Shown in pieces: positions 52,085-60,949 of a stretch of DNA of 64,000 bases; the first letter of the stretch is position 1; the number at the start of each line of letters is the position of its first letter. Made by a program: the position numbers and the translations under genes. The stretch comes from Kineococcus rubinsiae. GTDB lineage: Bacteria; Actinomycetota; Actinomycetes; Actinomycetales; Kineococcaceae. The notes beneath the pieces were generated by a model, which had not been told where the DNA came from, searched no databases, and saw only the letters and a program-made list of their open reading frames with translations. Location of the stretch: positions 17,028 through 81,027 of the forward strand of contig NZ_VWPY01000012.1 in NCBI RefSeq assembly GCF_011839805.1. The letters run 5' to 3'.

Positions 52085-54445
52085 GTGGCCACGTCGGGGA
52101 CGAACGCGGCGCCGACCGCCGCCCGGTCCGGTCGCCTCGCGGGCGCGGGATGCGCCCTGGCGGGGGCCGGGGCCGTCGTCGCCTACGCCTCGACCTCGTC
52201 GGCGACCCTGCAGGCCGCGCTGCTCACGGCCGCGGGGGCGACGGCGGTCGTGGCGCTGGTCGTGAGCTGCGTGCGGCGGCGCCCGCGACCCCTCGCCCCG
52301 TGGTGGCTGATCGCCGTCGCCTGCGTCCTCTTCCTCGGCGGTGCCGTCTCGCGGCCGTGGAGCCTCGAGCAGGCCGGAGCGACGCGCTACCTCGCCGACG
52401 GCGTCACCCTGAGCGGCTACACCGCCCTCCTCGTCGCCCTCTGGTGGCTGGCCCGCGCCCACGGCGGCCTGCGCCGCGAGGTGCTCTGCGACGTCCTCAT
52501 CACCGCCGCCGCCGGTGGGCTCGCGGCCGTGCAGCACCTCATCGTCCCCTCGGTGCTGCTGGGGCAGCAGGCGCTGGCGCTCTCGGTCCTCACCGCCGTC
52601 TACCCCTTCGTCGACGTCGTCCTGGTGGCCCTGGTCCTCGACGTGCTCTTCAGCGCCCCCCGCCACCGCAGCCACCAGCTGCTCGGCGCGGCCGTGGTGG
52701 CCCTGCTCGTCGGGGACTCCTGGTACGCCTGGTGGTGCACCCGGGGCCTGCTGCTCGCGCCCGCGGTCGTGTCCACGCCCTTCCTGGCCGGGTACCTGCT
52801 CATGGCCGGTGCGGCGCTCTGCGTGCCGCGGGGCGCTCGCCGCCCGGCGGCGGACGGTGCCGCGGCGCCGACGGGTGCCGACGAGGCCGAGCGCCGGCGC
52901 GTGGCGGTCGACGCCTGGTCGCCCCGGCGCCTGGCGGTCCTGGGCGTCTCCCTCACCACGGTCGTCGTGCTGCTCGCCGTCCGCACGGGCCCGGCCGGGA
53001 CCGCGACCCGCTGGGCGGGTGTCGCGACCGTGGCGGTCGTCCTGCTGCTGCTCGTGGTCCGGGCCGTCTCCGCCGTCAACGGCCAGGCGCGGGCCCGCGC
53101 CGTCCTGGCCCACCGCGCCAGCCACGACCCCCTCACGGGGCTGCCCAACCGCGACGAGCTGCGCCGGCTCGTCGCCGAGCGCACGGCCCGCCCCCTGCCC
53201 CCGGCGTCGCGCCACTGGCTGCTCTACCTCGACGTCGACGGGTTCAAGCGCATCAACGACTCGTGGGGGCACCAGACCGGCGACGAGCTCCTGGTCGCCG
53301 TGGCCGGGCGCCTGCGTCACCTGCTGGGGCCGGAGGCCACCCTGGCCCGCCTGGCCGGGGACGAGTTCGTCGCGGTCGTCACCGCGACCCGCGCCGAGCT
53401 CGAGGGCACCGCCGGCCGGCTGCTGAGCGGCGTGGCGGAGCCGGTCCGGCTCAGCACGACCGACGCCGTCGTCACGGCGTCGATCGGCGTTGCCGAGCTC
53501 CACGACGGTGCGCGCACCGCGCTGCGCGAGGCGGACGCCGCGATGTACGAGGCCAAGCGCGCCGGGCGGCGCCGGTGGCTGCTGTTCGACGAGACCATGC
53601 GCACCGACCACGGGGCCGCCATCGAGCTCGAGCTGGACCTGCGCCGCGCCGTCGACGAGGACGGCTTCACCCTGGCGTACCAGTTCATCGTCGACGTCGA
53701 CGACGGCCGCCCCGTCGGCACCGAGGCCCTGCTGCGCTGGGCGCGGCCCGGGGTGGGTGCGGTGTCCCCGGTCGTCTTCGTGCCCGTCCTGGAGGAGACC
53801 GGGCTCGTGCAGGCCGTCGGGCTGTGGGCCCTGGAGGAGGCCCTGCACCAGCTCGTGGCGTGGCGGGGCGACGGCCTCGTCGACGACGCGTTCCGCATGT
53901 CCGTGAACGTCTCCCCCCGCCAGCTGCTCGACCCCGGCTTCGCGGAGCGGGTCGCGGGGCTCCTGCGGGAGTGCGGCGTGGAGGGCGCCGGTCTCGTCCT
54001 GGAGATCACGGAGTCGTCGATGCTCACGGAGGCCGACGCCGCCACCGCCAACCTCGGCGCCCTCCGCGCCCTGGGCATCGGCCTGGCGGTGGACGACTTC
54101 GGCACCGGCTACGCCGCGCTCAGCTACCTGCGCACGCTGCCCGTGACCCGCGTCAAGATCGACCGCAGCTTCGTGTGCGGGCTGGGGGAGGACGGCGGCG
54201 ACAGCGACGAGGCCCTCGTGCGGGCCGTGGTCGCCGTCAGCCGCGCCCTCGGCCTGGGCGTCACGGCCGAGGGCATCGAGACCCCCGCCCAGCGCGACGT
54301 CGTGCGCCGCCTCGGGGTCAGGCACGGGCAGGGCTGGCTGTGGGCGAGGGCGGAACCCGCCGCCGAGGTCTCCGCGGCCCTCGCCCGCCGACGGGCGGCG
54401 CCCGCAGCGCCGGTGTCCGGGCGCACTGCGACGATCGGGGCATGA
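52085..54445 (+). CDS. Membrane GGDEF-EAL cyclic-di-GMP enzyme
   Basis: About 786 residues from GTG 52085, which has GGGGAGG five bases upstream. The first 300 residues hold about nine membrane helices (sensor region, with YPFVDVVLVALVLDVLF and GDSWYAWW). The GGDEF domain (about 335-495) has DPLTGLPNRDEL and DVDGFKRIND but its active loop reads AGDEF. The EAL domain (about 510-765) keeps the catalytic set: TEALLRW, MSVNVSP, LEITES, DDFGTGYAALSYL, KIDRSF and AEGIET. Phosphodiesterase activity is therefore likely; cyclase activity is uncertain. It overlaps the M3 peptidase start as ATGA. Confidence 0.92.
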   Translation: MATSGTNAAPTAARSGRLAGAGCALAGAGAVVAYASTSSATLQAALLTAAGATAVVALVVSCVRRRPRPLAPWWLIAVACVLFLGGAVSRPWSLEQAGATRYLADGVTLSGYTALLVALWWLARAHGGLRREVLCDVLITAAAGGLAAVQHLIVPSVLLGQQALALSVLTAVYPFVDVVLVALVLDVLFSAPRHRSHQLLGAAVVALLVGDSWYAWWCTRGLLLAPAVVSTPFLAGYLLMAGAALCVPRGARRPAADGAAAPTGADEAERRRVAVDAWSPRRLAVLGVSLTTVVVLLAVRTGPAGTATRWAGVATVAVVLLLLVVRAVSAVNGQARARAVLAHRASHDPLTGLPNRDELRRLVAERTARPLPPASRHWLLYLDVDGFKRINDSWGHQTGDELLVAVAGRLRHLLGPEATLARLAGDEFVAVVTATRAELEGTAGRLLSGVAEPVRLSTTDAVVTASIGVAELHDGARTALREADAAMYEAKRAGRRRWLLFDETMRTDHGAAIELELDLRRAVDEDGFTLAYQFIVDVDDGRPVGTEALLRWARPGVGAVSPVVFVPVLEETGLVQAVGLWALEEALHQLVAWRGDGLVDDAFRMSVNVSPRQLLDPGFAERVAGLLRECGVEGAGLVLEITESSMLTEADAATANLGALRALGIGLAVDDFGTGYAALSYLRTLPVTRVKIDRSFVCGLGEDGGDSDEALVRAVVAVSRALGLGVTAEGIETPAQRDVVRRLGVRHGQGWLWARAEPAAEVSAALARRRAAPAAPVSGRTATIGA

Positions 54446-56508
54446 CCGCGCACGCCGCCGCCCTGCCCGCCGACCACCCGCTCGCCGCGCCGAGCGGGCT
54501 GCCGTTCGCGCTGCCGCCGTTCGACCGCCTGACGACGGCCGACCTGCGGGTGGCGTTCGAGGCGGGCACGGCCGAGCACCTGGCCGAGCTCGACGCGCTG
54601 CTCGCGCGGGACCTGCCGGCCGCGGAGCTGCTGGACGGCCTCGAGTCCGCGGGGCAGCTGCTCGGCCGCACCGCCTCGGTGTTCTTCAACCTCGTCGGCA
54701 CCGAGGCCGACGACGAGCTGCGCGCCCTGCACGCCGAGGTGGCCCCGCGGCTCGCGGCGCACTCCGACGCGGTCCGCCTCGACCCGCGGCTCGTGGAGCG
54801 CCTGCGCGTCCTGGCGGAGGACCCGCCGGCCGACCTGACGCCCGAGGCGCGGCGGCTGCTCGAGCGCTACCACCGCGACGCCGTGCGGGCCGGTGCGCTG
54901 CTCGGCCCCGCCGAGCAGGAGCGCCTGCGGGCGCTGAACGCCGAGCTGTCCGCCCTGACGACCGCGTTCGACGACGCCCTGCTCGCCGACACCAACGACC
55001 TCGCCGTGCGGTTCACCGACGCCGCGGAGCTCGAGGGCCTCTCGGAGGCGGAGGTGGCCCGCGCGCGGGCGGCGGCGGAGGCCCGCGACCTCGACGGGTT
55101 CGTCGTCCCCCTCGTGCTGCCGACGGGCCAGCCGGTGCTGGAGTCGCTGCGGCGCAGGGCCTCCCGCGAGCGCGTGCACGCCGCCTCGGTGGTGCGCGGC
55201 GGGCGCGGGGGAGCGCACGACACCCGGCCCCTGCTGCTGCGCGTCGTCGCGCTGCGGGCCGAGCGGGCCCGGCTGCTGGGCTTCGCCGACCACGCGTCCT
55301 GGGTGGTCGCCGACGAGACCGCCGGCGACGTCGAGGCCGCGGTCGGCATGCTGCGCCGCCTCGCGCCGGCCGCCGTCGCGAACGCCCGCCGGGAGGCGGC
55401 CGAGCTCGAGGAGCTGCTGAGCGCCGACGGCGAGGAGCTGCCGCTGCGCGCGTGGGACTGGGCGCACTACGCGGAACGCCTGCGGCGGCAGCGGTTCTCG
55501 GTCGACGCCGACGCGCTGCGCCCGTACTTCGAGCTGGAGCGCGTCCTCGTCGACGGGGTGTTCGCCACGGCCGGTGCCCTCTACGGCCTCTCCTTCACCG
55601 AGCGCCACGACCTGCCCGTCTACAACCCGCAGGTCCGCACCTTCGAGGTCGGCGACGCGAACGGCCCCCTCGGCCTGTACCTGTTCGACCCCTACGCGCG
55701 GGAGTCCAAGCGGGGTGGCGCGTGGATGAGCTCCTTCGTCGACCAGTCGCGGCTGCTGGGCACGCGGCCCGTCGTCGTGAACTGCCTGAACGTGCCGCAG
55801 CCCGCGCCGGGCGACCCGACGCTGCTGACCGTCGACGAGGTCGAGACGCTGTTCCACGAGTTCGGGCACACGCTGCACGGGCTCCTCTCCGACGTGCACT
55901 ACCCGACGTTCTCCGGCACCAGCGTGCCCCGCGACTTCGTCGAGTTCCCCTCGCAGGTCAACGAGTTCTGGGCGTTCGAGCCGGACGTCCTGGCGCGCTA
56001 CGCCCGCCACCACGAGACGGGCGAGGTCCTGCCCGCCGCGGCGGTCGAGGGGCTGCTGGCCGCGCGCCGCTACGGCGAGGGGTTCGGGACGACGGAGTAC
56101 CTCGCGGCGGCCCTGCTGGACATGGCCTGGCACCGCGTGGCCCCGGGGGAGCTCGCCGACGCGGAGCCCGCGGAGGTCGGGCGGTTCGAGGCGGCCGCGC
56201 TGGCCGAGGCGGGCGTGGACCTCGACGCCGTCCCGCCGCGCTACCGCAGCACCTACTTCCACCACGTCTTCGGCGGCGGCTACGCGGCCGCGTACTACTC
56301 CTACGTGTGGAGCGAGGTCCTCGACGCGGACACCGTGGAGTGGTTCGCCGAGAACGGCGGCCTGCGCCGGGAGAACGGCGAGCACTTCCGCCGCACGCTG
56401 CTGCAGCGCGGCGGGAGCACCGACCCGCTGCAGGCCTACCGGGAGTTCCGCGGCCGCGACGCGCGCATCGAGCCGCTGCTGCGCCGCCGGGGCCTCACCG
56501 GGTCCTGA
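54442..56508 (+). CDS. M3 family metallopeptidase (oligopeptidase A/Dcp-like)
   Basis: A 688-residue cytosolic zinc peptidase degrading short peptides. The zinc site is HEFGH with His472, Glu473 and His476, and Glu501 in DFVEFPSQVNEFW as third ligand. Other family points: FDPYARESKRGGAWMSSFVDQS near 417 and GGYAAAYYSYVWSEVLDAD near 612 with the substrate Tyr/His residues. Length matches peptidyl-dipeptidase Dcp. The ATG overlaps the upstream GGDEF-EAL stop, so expression is coupled. Confidence 0.94.
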   Translation: MTAHAAALPADHPLAAPSGLPFALPPFDRLTTADLRVAFEAGTAEHLAELDALLARDLPAAELLDGLESAGQLLGRTASVFFNLVGTEADDELRALHAEVAPRLAAHSDAVRLDPRLVERLRVLAEDPPADLTPEARRLLERYHRDAVRAGALLGPAEQERLRALNAELSALTTAFDDALLADTNDLAVRFTDAAELEGLSEAEVARARAAAEARDLDGFVVPLVLPTGQPVLESLRRRASRERVHAASVVRGGRGGAHDTRPLLLRVVALRAERARLLGFADHASWVVADETAGDVEAAVGMLRRLAPAAVANARREAAELEELLSADGEELPLRAWDWAHYAERLRRQRFSVDADALRPYFELERVLVDGVFATAGALYGLSFTERHDLPVYNPQVRTFEVGDANGPLGLYLFDPYARESKRGGAWMSSFVDQSRLLGTRPVVVNCLNVPQPAPGDPTLLTVDEVETLFHEFGHTLHGLLSDVHYPTFSGTSVPRDFVEFPSQVNEFWAFEPDVLARYARHHETGEVLPAAAVEGLLAARRYGEGFGTTEYLAAALLDMAWHRVAPGELADAEPAEVGRFEAAALAEAGVDLDAVPPRYRSTYFHHVFGGGYAAAYYSYVWSEVLDADTVEWFAENGGLRRENGEHFRRTLLQRGGSTDPLQAYREFRGRDARIEPLLRRRGLTGS

Positions 56509-58003
56509 CGGCCGCGGGGGCGAGGGGGGCGGGCGGGGCGGCCGGGACCTCGGGCCGCCACCCGCCGGCCTCGGACAGGCGGTTGCGCCCGCCGCTCTTG
56601 GCCACGTAGAGGGCGGCGTCGGCGCGGCGCAGCACCTCGGGCGGGTCCTCGACGCCGTCCCAGCGGGCGGCGCCGATCGAGCAGGACTGCCCGTCCGGGA
56701 CCACGGCGCGCAGGGCGTCCAGCCGCGTGAGGCCGGCGGCGACGTCGTCGCAGGGCAGGAACACGGCGAACTCCTCCCCGCCCCAGCGGGCCACGAGACC
56801 GTCCGCGCCCAGCGCGTCCGTCCACGCGGCGGTGGCGGCCTTGAGCAGCTCGTCGCCGGCCTGGTGGCCGCGGGCGTCGTTGTAGAGCTTGAAGTGGTCC
56901 AGGTCCAGCAGGGCGACCAGGAGGCCGGTGCCCGTGCGCTGCGCCTGCGCGCACGCCCGGGACAGCTCGTGGTCCCACGTGCGGCGGTTGGCGATGCCCG
57001 TGAGGGGGTCGGTGCGGGCGAGGGCGGCGAGCTGCACGGCCTGGCTGCGCACCTGCTGCAGCAGGTCCCAGATCCGCGCGACGACCAGTCCCACGAGCAG
57101 GACGGACCCCAGCGACAGCCAGCCCGTCGGCACGGGGCGGCCCGCGAGGTGCAGCCCGAGCTGGACGAGGGCGGGCAGCACGGCGGCGACCGCCAGCGCG
57201 ACCAGGCGCCCGGGGGTCAGGCCGCCCGCCGGGGCCGGCTTGCGCTCGGCCAGCGTCGAGGCGGAGGCGCTGCACGTGGCGAGGGCGAGGCCGAGGTAGA
57301 ACGACTGCCACAGCAGGTTCACGCCGCGGCCGGAGTAGTCCGCGCCTGTGGTCAGCTGCACGACGTTCCACAGGACGTCCGCGCTGAGCGTGGCCGTCGT
57401 GCCCGCGACGAGGAACCAGTACGCGCGGGTGCGCGCGCCCGGGCCGGTCAGCAGGCGCGCCAGCAGGAACACGAACACCACGTCGGCGATCGGGTAGGCG
57501 GAGCTCACGGTCCGGGCGAGCGCGGACTGGGTGCTGTCCGTGGCCAGCGGCAGGACGAAGAAGGCGCCGAACAGCGTGGCCGCGCTCAGCGTGACGACGC
57601 CCGCGTCCAGGACGTTCCCGCGCGAGGTCGCGCCCCGCTGGCGGTTCAGCCCGAGCAGCCCGAGCGTCACGGGGACGTAGGCGAGCAGGTAGGCCGCGTC
57701 CGCCACCGACGGCCAGCTCTCGTCGCCGCGCAGGTGCTGCACCGTCAGCCGGGTCTCCCCGAGCAGGTACAGCAGCTGGGCCAGCGTCAGCCACGCCCAC
57801 GGGCCCCGGGCCGCGCGCGGCACGCGGCCGAGGGCGACGCCGCTCAGCAGCACCGAGAGCAGGACGGGGACGAGGTAGGCGATCGTGCCGGCCGTCGAGG
57901 CCGGGTCGGGGACCGCGCCCAGGGGCAGGGACACGACGCAGAGCACCGCCAGCGCCCGCAGCCACGGGGGCAGGGGCGGCCGCGCTCCGGTGCGGGTGTC
58001 CAC
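56495..58003 (-). CDS. Membrane diguanylate cyclase (GGDEF)
   Basis: A 502-residue protein with about nine membrane helices in the first 320 residues and a C-terminal GGDEF domain. The active loop is intact (WGGEEF), with DPLTGIANRRTWD and LLDLDHFKLYND upstream and ADAALYVAKSGGRNR at the end. The sensor region shares features with that of the GGDEF-EAL protein (YPIADVVFVFLLARLL; SADVLWNVV), suggesting common ancestry. GGAGGG before GTG 58003 fixes the start. It converges on the M3 peptidase gene with a 14-base overlap. Confidence 0.92.
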   Translation of the reverse strand: MDTRTGARPPLPPWLRALAVLCVVSLPLGAVPDPASTAGTIAYLVPVLLSVLLSGVALGRVPRAARGPWAWLTLAQLLYLLGETRLTVQHLRGDESWPSVADAAYLLAYVPVTLGLLGLNRQRGATSRGNVLDAGVVTLSAATLFGAFFVLPLATDSTQSALARTVSSAYPIADVVFVFLLARLLTGPGARTRAYWFLVAGTTATLSADVLWNVVQLTTGADYSGRGVNLLWQSFYLGLALATCSASASTLAERKPAPAGGLTPGRLVALAVAAVLPALVQLGLHLAGRPVPTGWLSLGSVLLVGLVVARIWDLLQQVRSQAVQLAALARTDPLTGIANRRTWDHELSRACAQAQRTGTGLLVALLDLDHFKLYNDARGHQAGDELLKAATAAWTDALGADGLVARWGGEEFAVFLPCDDVAAGLTRLDALRAVVPDGQSCSIGAARWDGVEDPPEVLRRADAALYVAKSGGRNRLSEAGGWRPEVPAAPPAPLAPAAVRTR

Positions 58004-58102
58004 GTCCCTCCATCGGCGGCCGGGGGCGCGACCTGGAGCGGGAGCCACGGCGGCGCGCCGGGCGGCGGAACATCGCCGGACGGTGCCCGGTTGCCGCCGG
58101 AC

Positions 58103-59131
58103 GTGAAGGCCATCAGCTACACCCGCACGGGTGACCCCGACGTCCTGCAGCTCGTCCAGCGCGACGTGCCCGAACCCGGTGCGGGGGAGGTGCGCGTCCG
58201 CGTCGTCGTCTCCGGCGTGAACCCCACGGACTGGAAGTCCCGTCAGGGCGGCTCCGGCGCCCAGCCGATGGCCTTCGCCGAGGTCGTGCCGAACCAGGAC
58301 GGCGCGGGCGTGGTGGACGCCGTCGGCCCCGGCGTCGAGGGCTTCACGGCCGGTGACCGGGTGTGGATCTTCCTCGCGGCGCACCAGCGGCCGACCGGGA
58401 CCGCGCAGGAGTTCACCGTCCTGCCCGCCGACCGGCTCGTCCTGCTCCCGCACCAGGCGTCGTTCGAGCTCGGCGCGAGCCTCGGCGTGCCCGCCATGAC
58501 CGCGCACCGCGCGCTCACGGTGGGCGAGGACTTCGCCGACCGGCTGGCCCCGGGCTCGCTGGCCGGTGCGAACGTCCTCGTCTCCGGCGGCGCGGGTGCC
58601 GTCGGCCACGCGGCGATCCAGCTGGCCCGCTGGGCCGGGGCGACGGTCCTGACCACCGTCAGCGGGCCGGAGAAGGCGGCGCTCGCGAGCGCCGCGGGCG
58701 CCCACCACGTCGTGAACTACCGCGAGCAGGACGTCGCCGAGGTCGTGCGCGGGCTCGTCCCCGGCGGCGTCGACCTCGTCGTCGAGGTGGCCCTGGTGCC
58801 GAACTTCGCGCTGGACCTGCAGGTGGTCCGCTCGCGGGCGACCATCGCCTCCTACGCCAACAACGGCGGCGACTCCCTCACGCTGGACGTCCGCTCGAAC
58901 ATGGTCCTGAACACCCGTCTGCAGTTCGTCCTGCTCTACACCGTGGGCCGCGAGGCCCTCGACGCGGCGGCGGCCGACGTCACCGCGGCGCTGCTGGACG
59001 ACGCCCTGCCCGTCGGCGAGGAGCACGGCCTGCCGCTGCACCGGTTCCCGCTGGAGCGCACCGCCGACGCCCACGCGGCCGTGCAGGGCGACGCGGTCGG
59101 CAAGGTCCTCGTCGAGGTCGGCGAGGCCTGA
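58103..59131 (+). CDS. Quinone-oxidoreductase-type medium-chain reductase (MDR superfamily)
   Basis: A 342-residue NADPH-dependent reductase without zinc ligands. N-terminal GroES-like fold: VRVVVSGVNPTDWKSRQG near residue 35 and NQDGAGVVDAVGPGVEGFTAGDRVW near 65-90. The Rossmann fold has VLVSGGAGAVGHAAIQLARWAGA near 160, with the usual GGAGAVG motif. Substrate unknown; quinones or enones are typical. Start GTG 58103. Stop is 4 bases from the convergent TetR gene stop, so a functional link with that regulator is not implied by orientation. Confidence 0.9.
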   Translation: MKAISYTRTGDPDVLQLVQRDVPEPGAGEVRVRVVVSGVNPTDWKSRQGGSGAQPMAFAEVVPNQDGAGVVDAVGPGVEGFTAGDRVWIFLAAHQRPTGTAQEFTVLPADRLVLLPHQASFELGASLGVPAMTAHRALTVGEDFADRLAPGSLAGANVLVSGGAGAVGHAAIQLARWAGATVLTTVSGPEKAALASAAGAHHVVNYREQDVAEVVRGLVPGGVDLVVEVALVPNFALDLQVVRSRATIASYANNGGDSLTLDVRSNMVLNTRLQFVLLYTVGREALDAAAADVTAALLDDALPVGEEHGLPLHRFPLERTADAHAAVQGDAVGKVLVEVGEA

Positions 59132-59135
59132 CGCC

Positions 59136-59747
59136 TCAGCCGGCCGGCCCGCCCGGGTCGTCGGCCACCAGGCCGCGCACGAGCAGCGTGCACGCGCGCC
59201 GGTAGGCCGCGGTGGCGCCGTCGTCGCCGAGGGTGTCCTCGGCGAGGACGGCGCCCGCCATCAGCAGGACGAGCAGGACGTCGGACACCTCGACCCCGGG
59301 GCGCAGGTCGCCCGCGGCGACGGCCGTGGCCACGAGCGGGGTGAACGCCTCCGCGGTGCGCGCGCCCAGCCGCAGGCGCTCCCCGGCCGGCGCGCCGGTC
59401 AGCAGGGGGGCCAGCGCCCGCGAGGACAGCTGCACCTCGAACAGCTCCGCCAGCAGCACCAGCGCGCCCCGTGGTTGCCCCGCCAGCTCGGCGGCCCGCC
59501 GCTCCAGGTGCTCCACCTGCGGGACGTAGAGCACCTCGACGAGGTCGTCGCGGTCGCTGAAGTTCCGGTAGAGGGTCGCGCGGCTGACGCCGGCCGCGGT
59601 CGCCACGTGGTCGAGGGGGACGTCGAGGCCGTGGCGGGCGAAGAGGGTGCGGGCGGCGTCCACCAGCCGGTCGCGGTTGCGGGCGGCGTCGGCGCGCCGC
59701 GCGGCCGTCACGGGGCGCGCCGGCTCGGTCTCCCCGGGTGGCGTCAC
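59136..59747 (-). CDS. TetR family transcriptional regulator
   Basis: A 203-residue repressor. The DNA-binding domain is ARTLFARHGLDVPLDHVATAAGVSRATLYRNFSDRDDL (residues about 32-70 in two parts), followed by a helical ligand-binding domain. GTG 59747 follows a TACGAT hexamer (59755-59760, minus strand) by 7 bases. It is divergent from the SDR gene, and the 18-base palindrome at 59777-59794 between them is the probable operator, so it likely controls the SDR gene and itself. Confidence 0.92.
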   Translation of the reverse strand: MTPPGETEPARPVTAARRADAARNRDRLVDAARTLFARHGLDVPLDHVATAAGVSRATLYRNFSDRDDLVEVLYVPQVEHLERRAAELAGQPRGALVLLAELFEVQLSSRALAPLLTGAPAGERLRLGARTAEAFTPLVATAVAAGDLRPGVEVSDVLLVLLMAGAVLAEDTLGDDGATAAYRRACTLLVRGLVADDPGGPAG

Positions 59748-59769
59748 GGGGCCGATCGTAGCGACGCGC

Positions 59770-59799
59770 TCGACAAACGAACACCTGTGTTCGTATCGT
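59770..59799 (+). promoter_or_regulatory. SDR promoter containing an 18-base palindromic operator
   Basis: TCGACA (59770-59775) and TATCGT (59794-59799) are separated by 18 bases. The spacer is almost exactly filled by ACGAACAC, CT, GTGTTCGT (59777-59794), a perfect 8-bp inverted repeat around a two-base centre. Binding of the adjacent TetR protein there would exclude RNA polymerase. Confidence 0.75.
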
Positions 59800-59880
59800 C
59801 GGGCCACACCCGCCCGCCGGGTGGACCGGCCGGGTGCGCTGCCGCCCCGGACCTCCTGCCGCCCCCTGAGGAGCACCCGC

Positions 59881-60876
59881 GTGCTGACCGAGACCTCCAC
59901 CATCGCCGACTGGCTCGCCGACCCCCGGGGCGGCCCCGCGCTGCGGCAGACCCTCGCCGCGGGCGGCGCCGAGGAGTCCTCGCTCGGGCCCGTCCTCGCC
60001 GTCCCCCTGCCCGCCCTCGTCGGGCTCAGCCAGGGCGCCTTCACCTCCGAGCAGCTCGCGGAGCTGTTCAGCGCCGCGGGGCTCGCCCCCACGACCCCGC
60101 CGCCGGCCGCGCGCACCTGGGAGGAGCGGATCGTCCCCGGCCGCTTCGCGGGCCGCACGGTCGTCGTCACGGGCGCCGGCTCCGGCATCGGGCGCGCCAC
60201 GGCGTCGCGCATCGCCCGCGAGGGCGGGCGGGTCGTCGCGGTGGACGTGTCCGCCCCGCGCCTGGACGACCTCGTGGCCGCGCTGCCCGAGGCCCGCATC
60301 GAGCCCGTCGTGGCCGACATCACCGACGCCGACGGCATCGCGGCGATCCTCGCCGCGGCCGGCCCCGAGGTCCACGGCCTCGCCAACGTCGCCGGGATCA
60401 TGGACGACATGACGCCCGTGCACGAGGTGAGCGACGCGGTCTGGGAGCGCGTGCTGCGCGTGAACCTCGAGGGGACCATGCGGCTGACGCGGGCCGTGGT
60501 GCCGACGATGCTCGCGGCCGGCGCCGGCTCCGTCGTCAACGTCGCCTCCGAGGCGGCGCTGCGCGGGTCCGCGGCGGGCGTCGCCTACACGGCGTCCAAG
60601 CACGCCGTCGTGGGCCTGACCAAGAGCTCCGCCTTCATGTACGGGCCCAGCGGGGTCCGCGTGAACGCCGTCGCGCCCGGCGGCGTGGTCACCAACATCG
60701 AGGCGCGCTTCGCCTCCGAGCTCGGCCAGGCCCGCGTCGGCGGTCTGCTGCCGACGATGCCGGCCCCCGTGGCGCCGGAGCAGCTGGCCGCGTCCATCAC
60801 GTTCCTGCTCAGCGACGACGGCGTGAACATCAACGGCGTCGTGCTCGCGAGCGACGGGGGCTGGTCGGCCCAGTAG
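59881..60876 (+). CDS. Short-chain dehydrogenase/reductase with an N-terminal accessory domain
   Basis: A 331-residue protein. Residues about 90-331 are a classical SDR: TGAGSGIGRAT near 99, NVAGIMDD near 168, catalytic YTASK near 234, and the C-terminal DDGVNINGVVLASDGGW. Residues 1-85 are an extra domain (TIADWLADPRGGPALRQTL, LPALVGLSQGAFTSEQLAELF) that resembles the small helical segment found at the ends of some family 3 glycoside hydrolases, as I recall it. GAGGAG seven bases before GTG 59881 fixes the start. Controlled by the divergent TetR gene. Substrate unknown. Confidence 0.88.
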   Translation: MLTETSTIADWLADPRGGPALRQTLAAGGAEESSLGPVLAVPLPALVGLSQGAFTSEQLAELFSAAGLAPTTPPPAARTWEERIVPGRFAGRTVVVTGAGSGIGRATASRIAREGGRVVAVDVSAPRLDDLVAALPEARIEPVVADITDADGIAAILAAAGPEVHGLANVAGIMDDMTPVHEVSDAVWERVLRVNLEGTMRLTRAVVPTMLAAGAGSVVNVASEAALRGSAAGVAYTASKHAVVGLTKSSAFMYGPSGVRVNAVAPGGVVTNIEARFASELGQARVGGLLPTMPAPVAPEQLAASITFLLSDDGVNINGVVLASDGGWSAQ

Positions 60877-60899
60877 CCGGTCGACGCAGCAGCCGCCAC

Positions 60900-60943
60900 C
60901 CCCTCCGTGATCGTGCTGTACCACCTGCAGGATCACGGAGGGG
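60900..60943. terminator. Long inverted repeat between SDR and XPB genes
   Basis: A perfect 13-bp stem (CCCCTCCGTGATC, 60900-60912, with 60931-60943) encloses an 18-base loop. It separates convergent genes and would terminate both. The large loop is unusual for a terminator and the element may be a dispersed repeat. Confidence 0.75.
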
Positions 60944-60949
60944 CGGGAC

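Noticed and set aside
53355..53372. GGDEF-EAL protein as certainly cyclase-dead because of AGDEF
   Set aside because: Substitutions at the first Gly occur in active cyclases, so I only call the activity uncertain.
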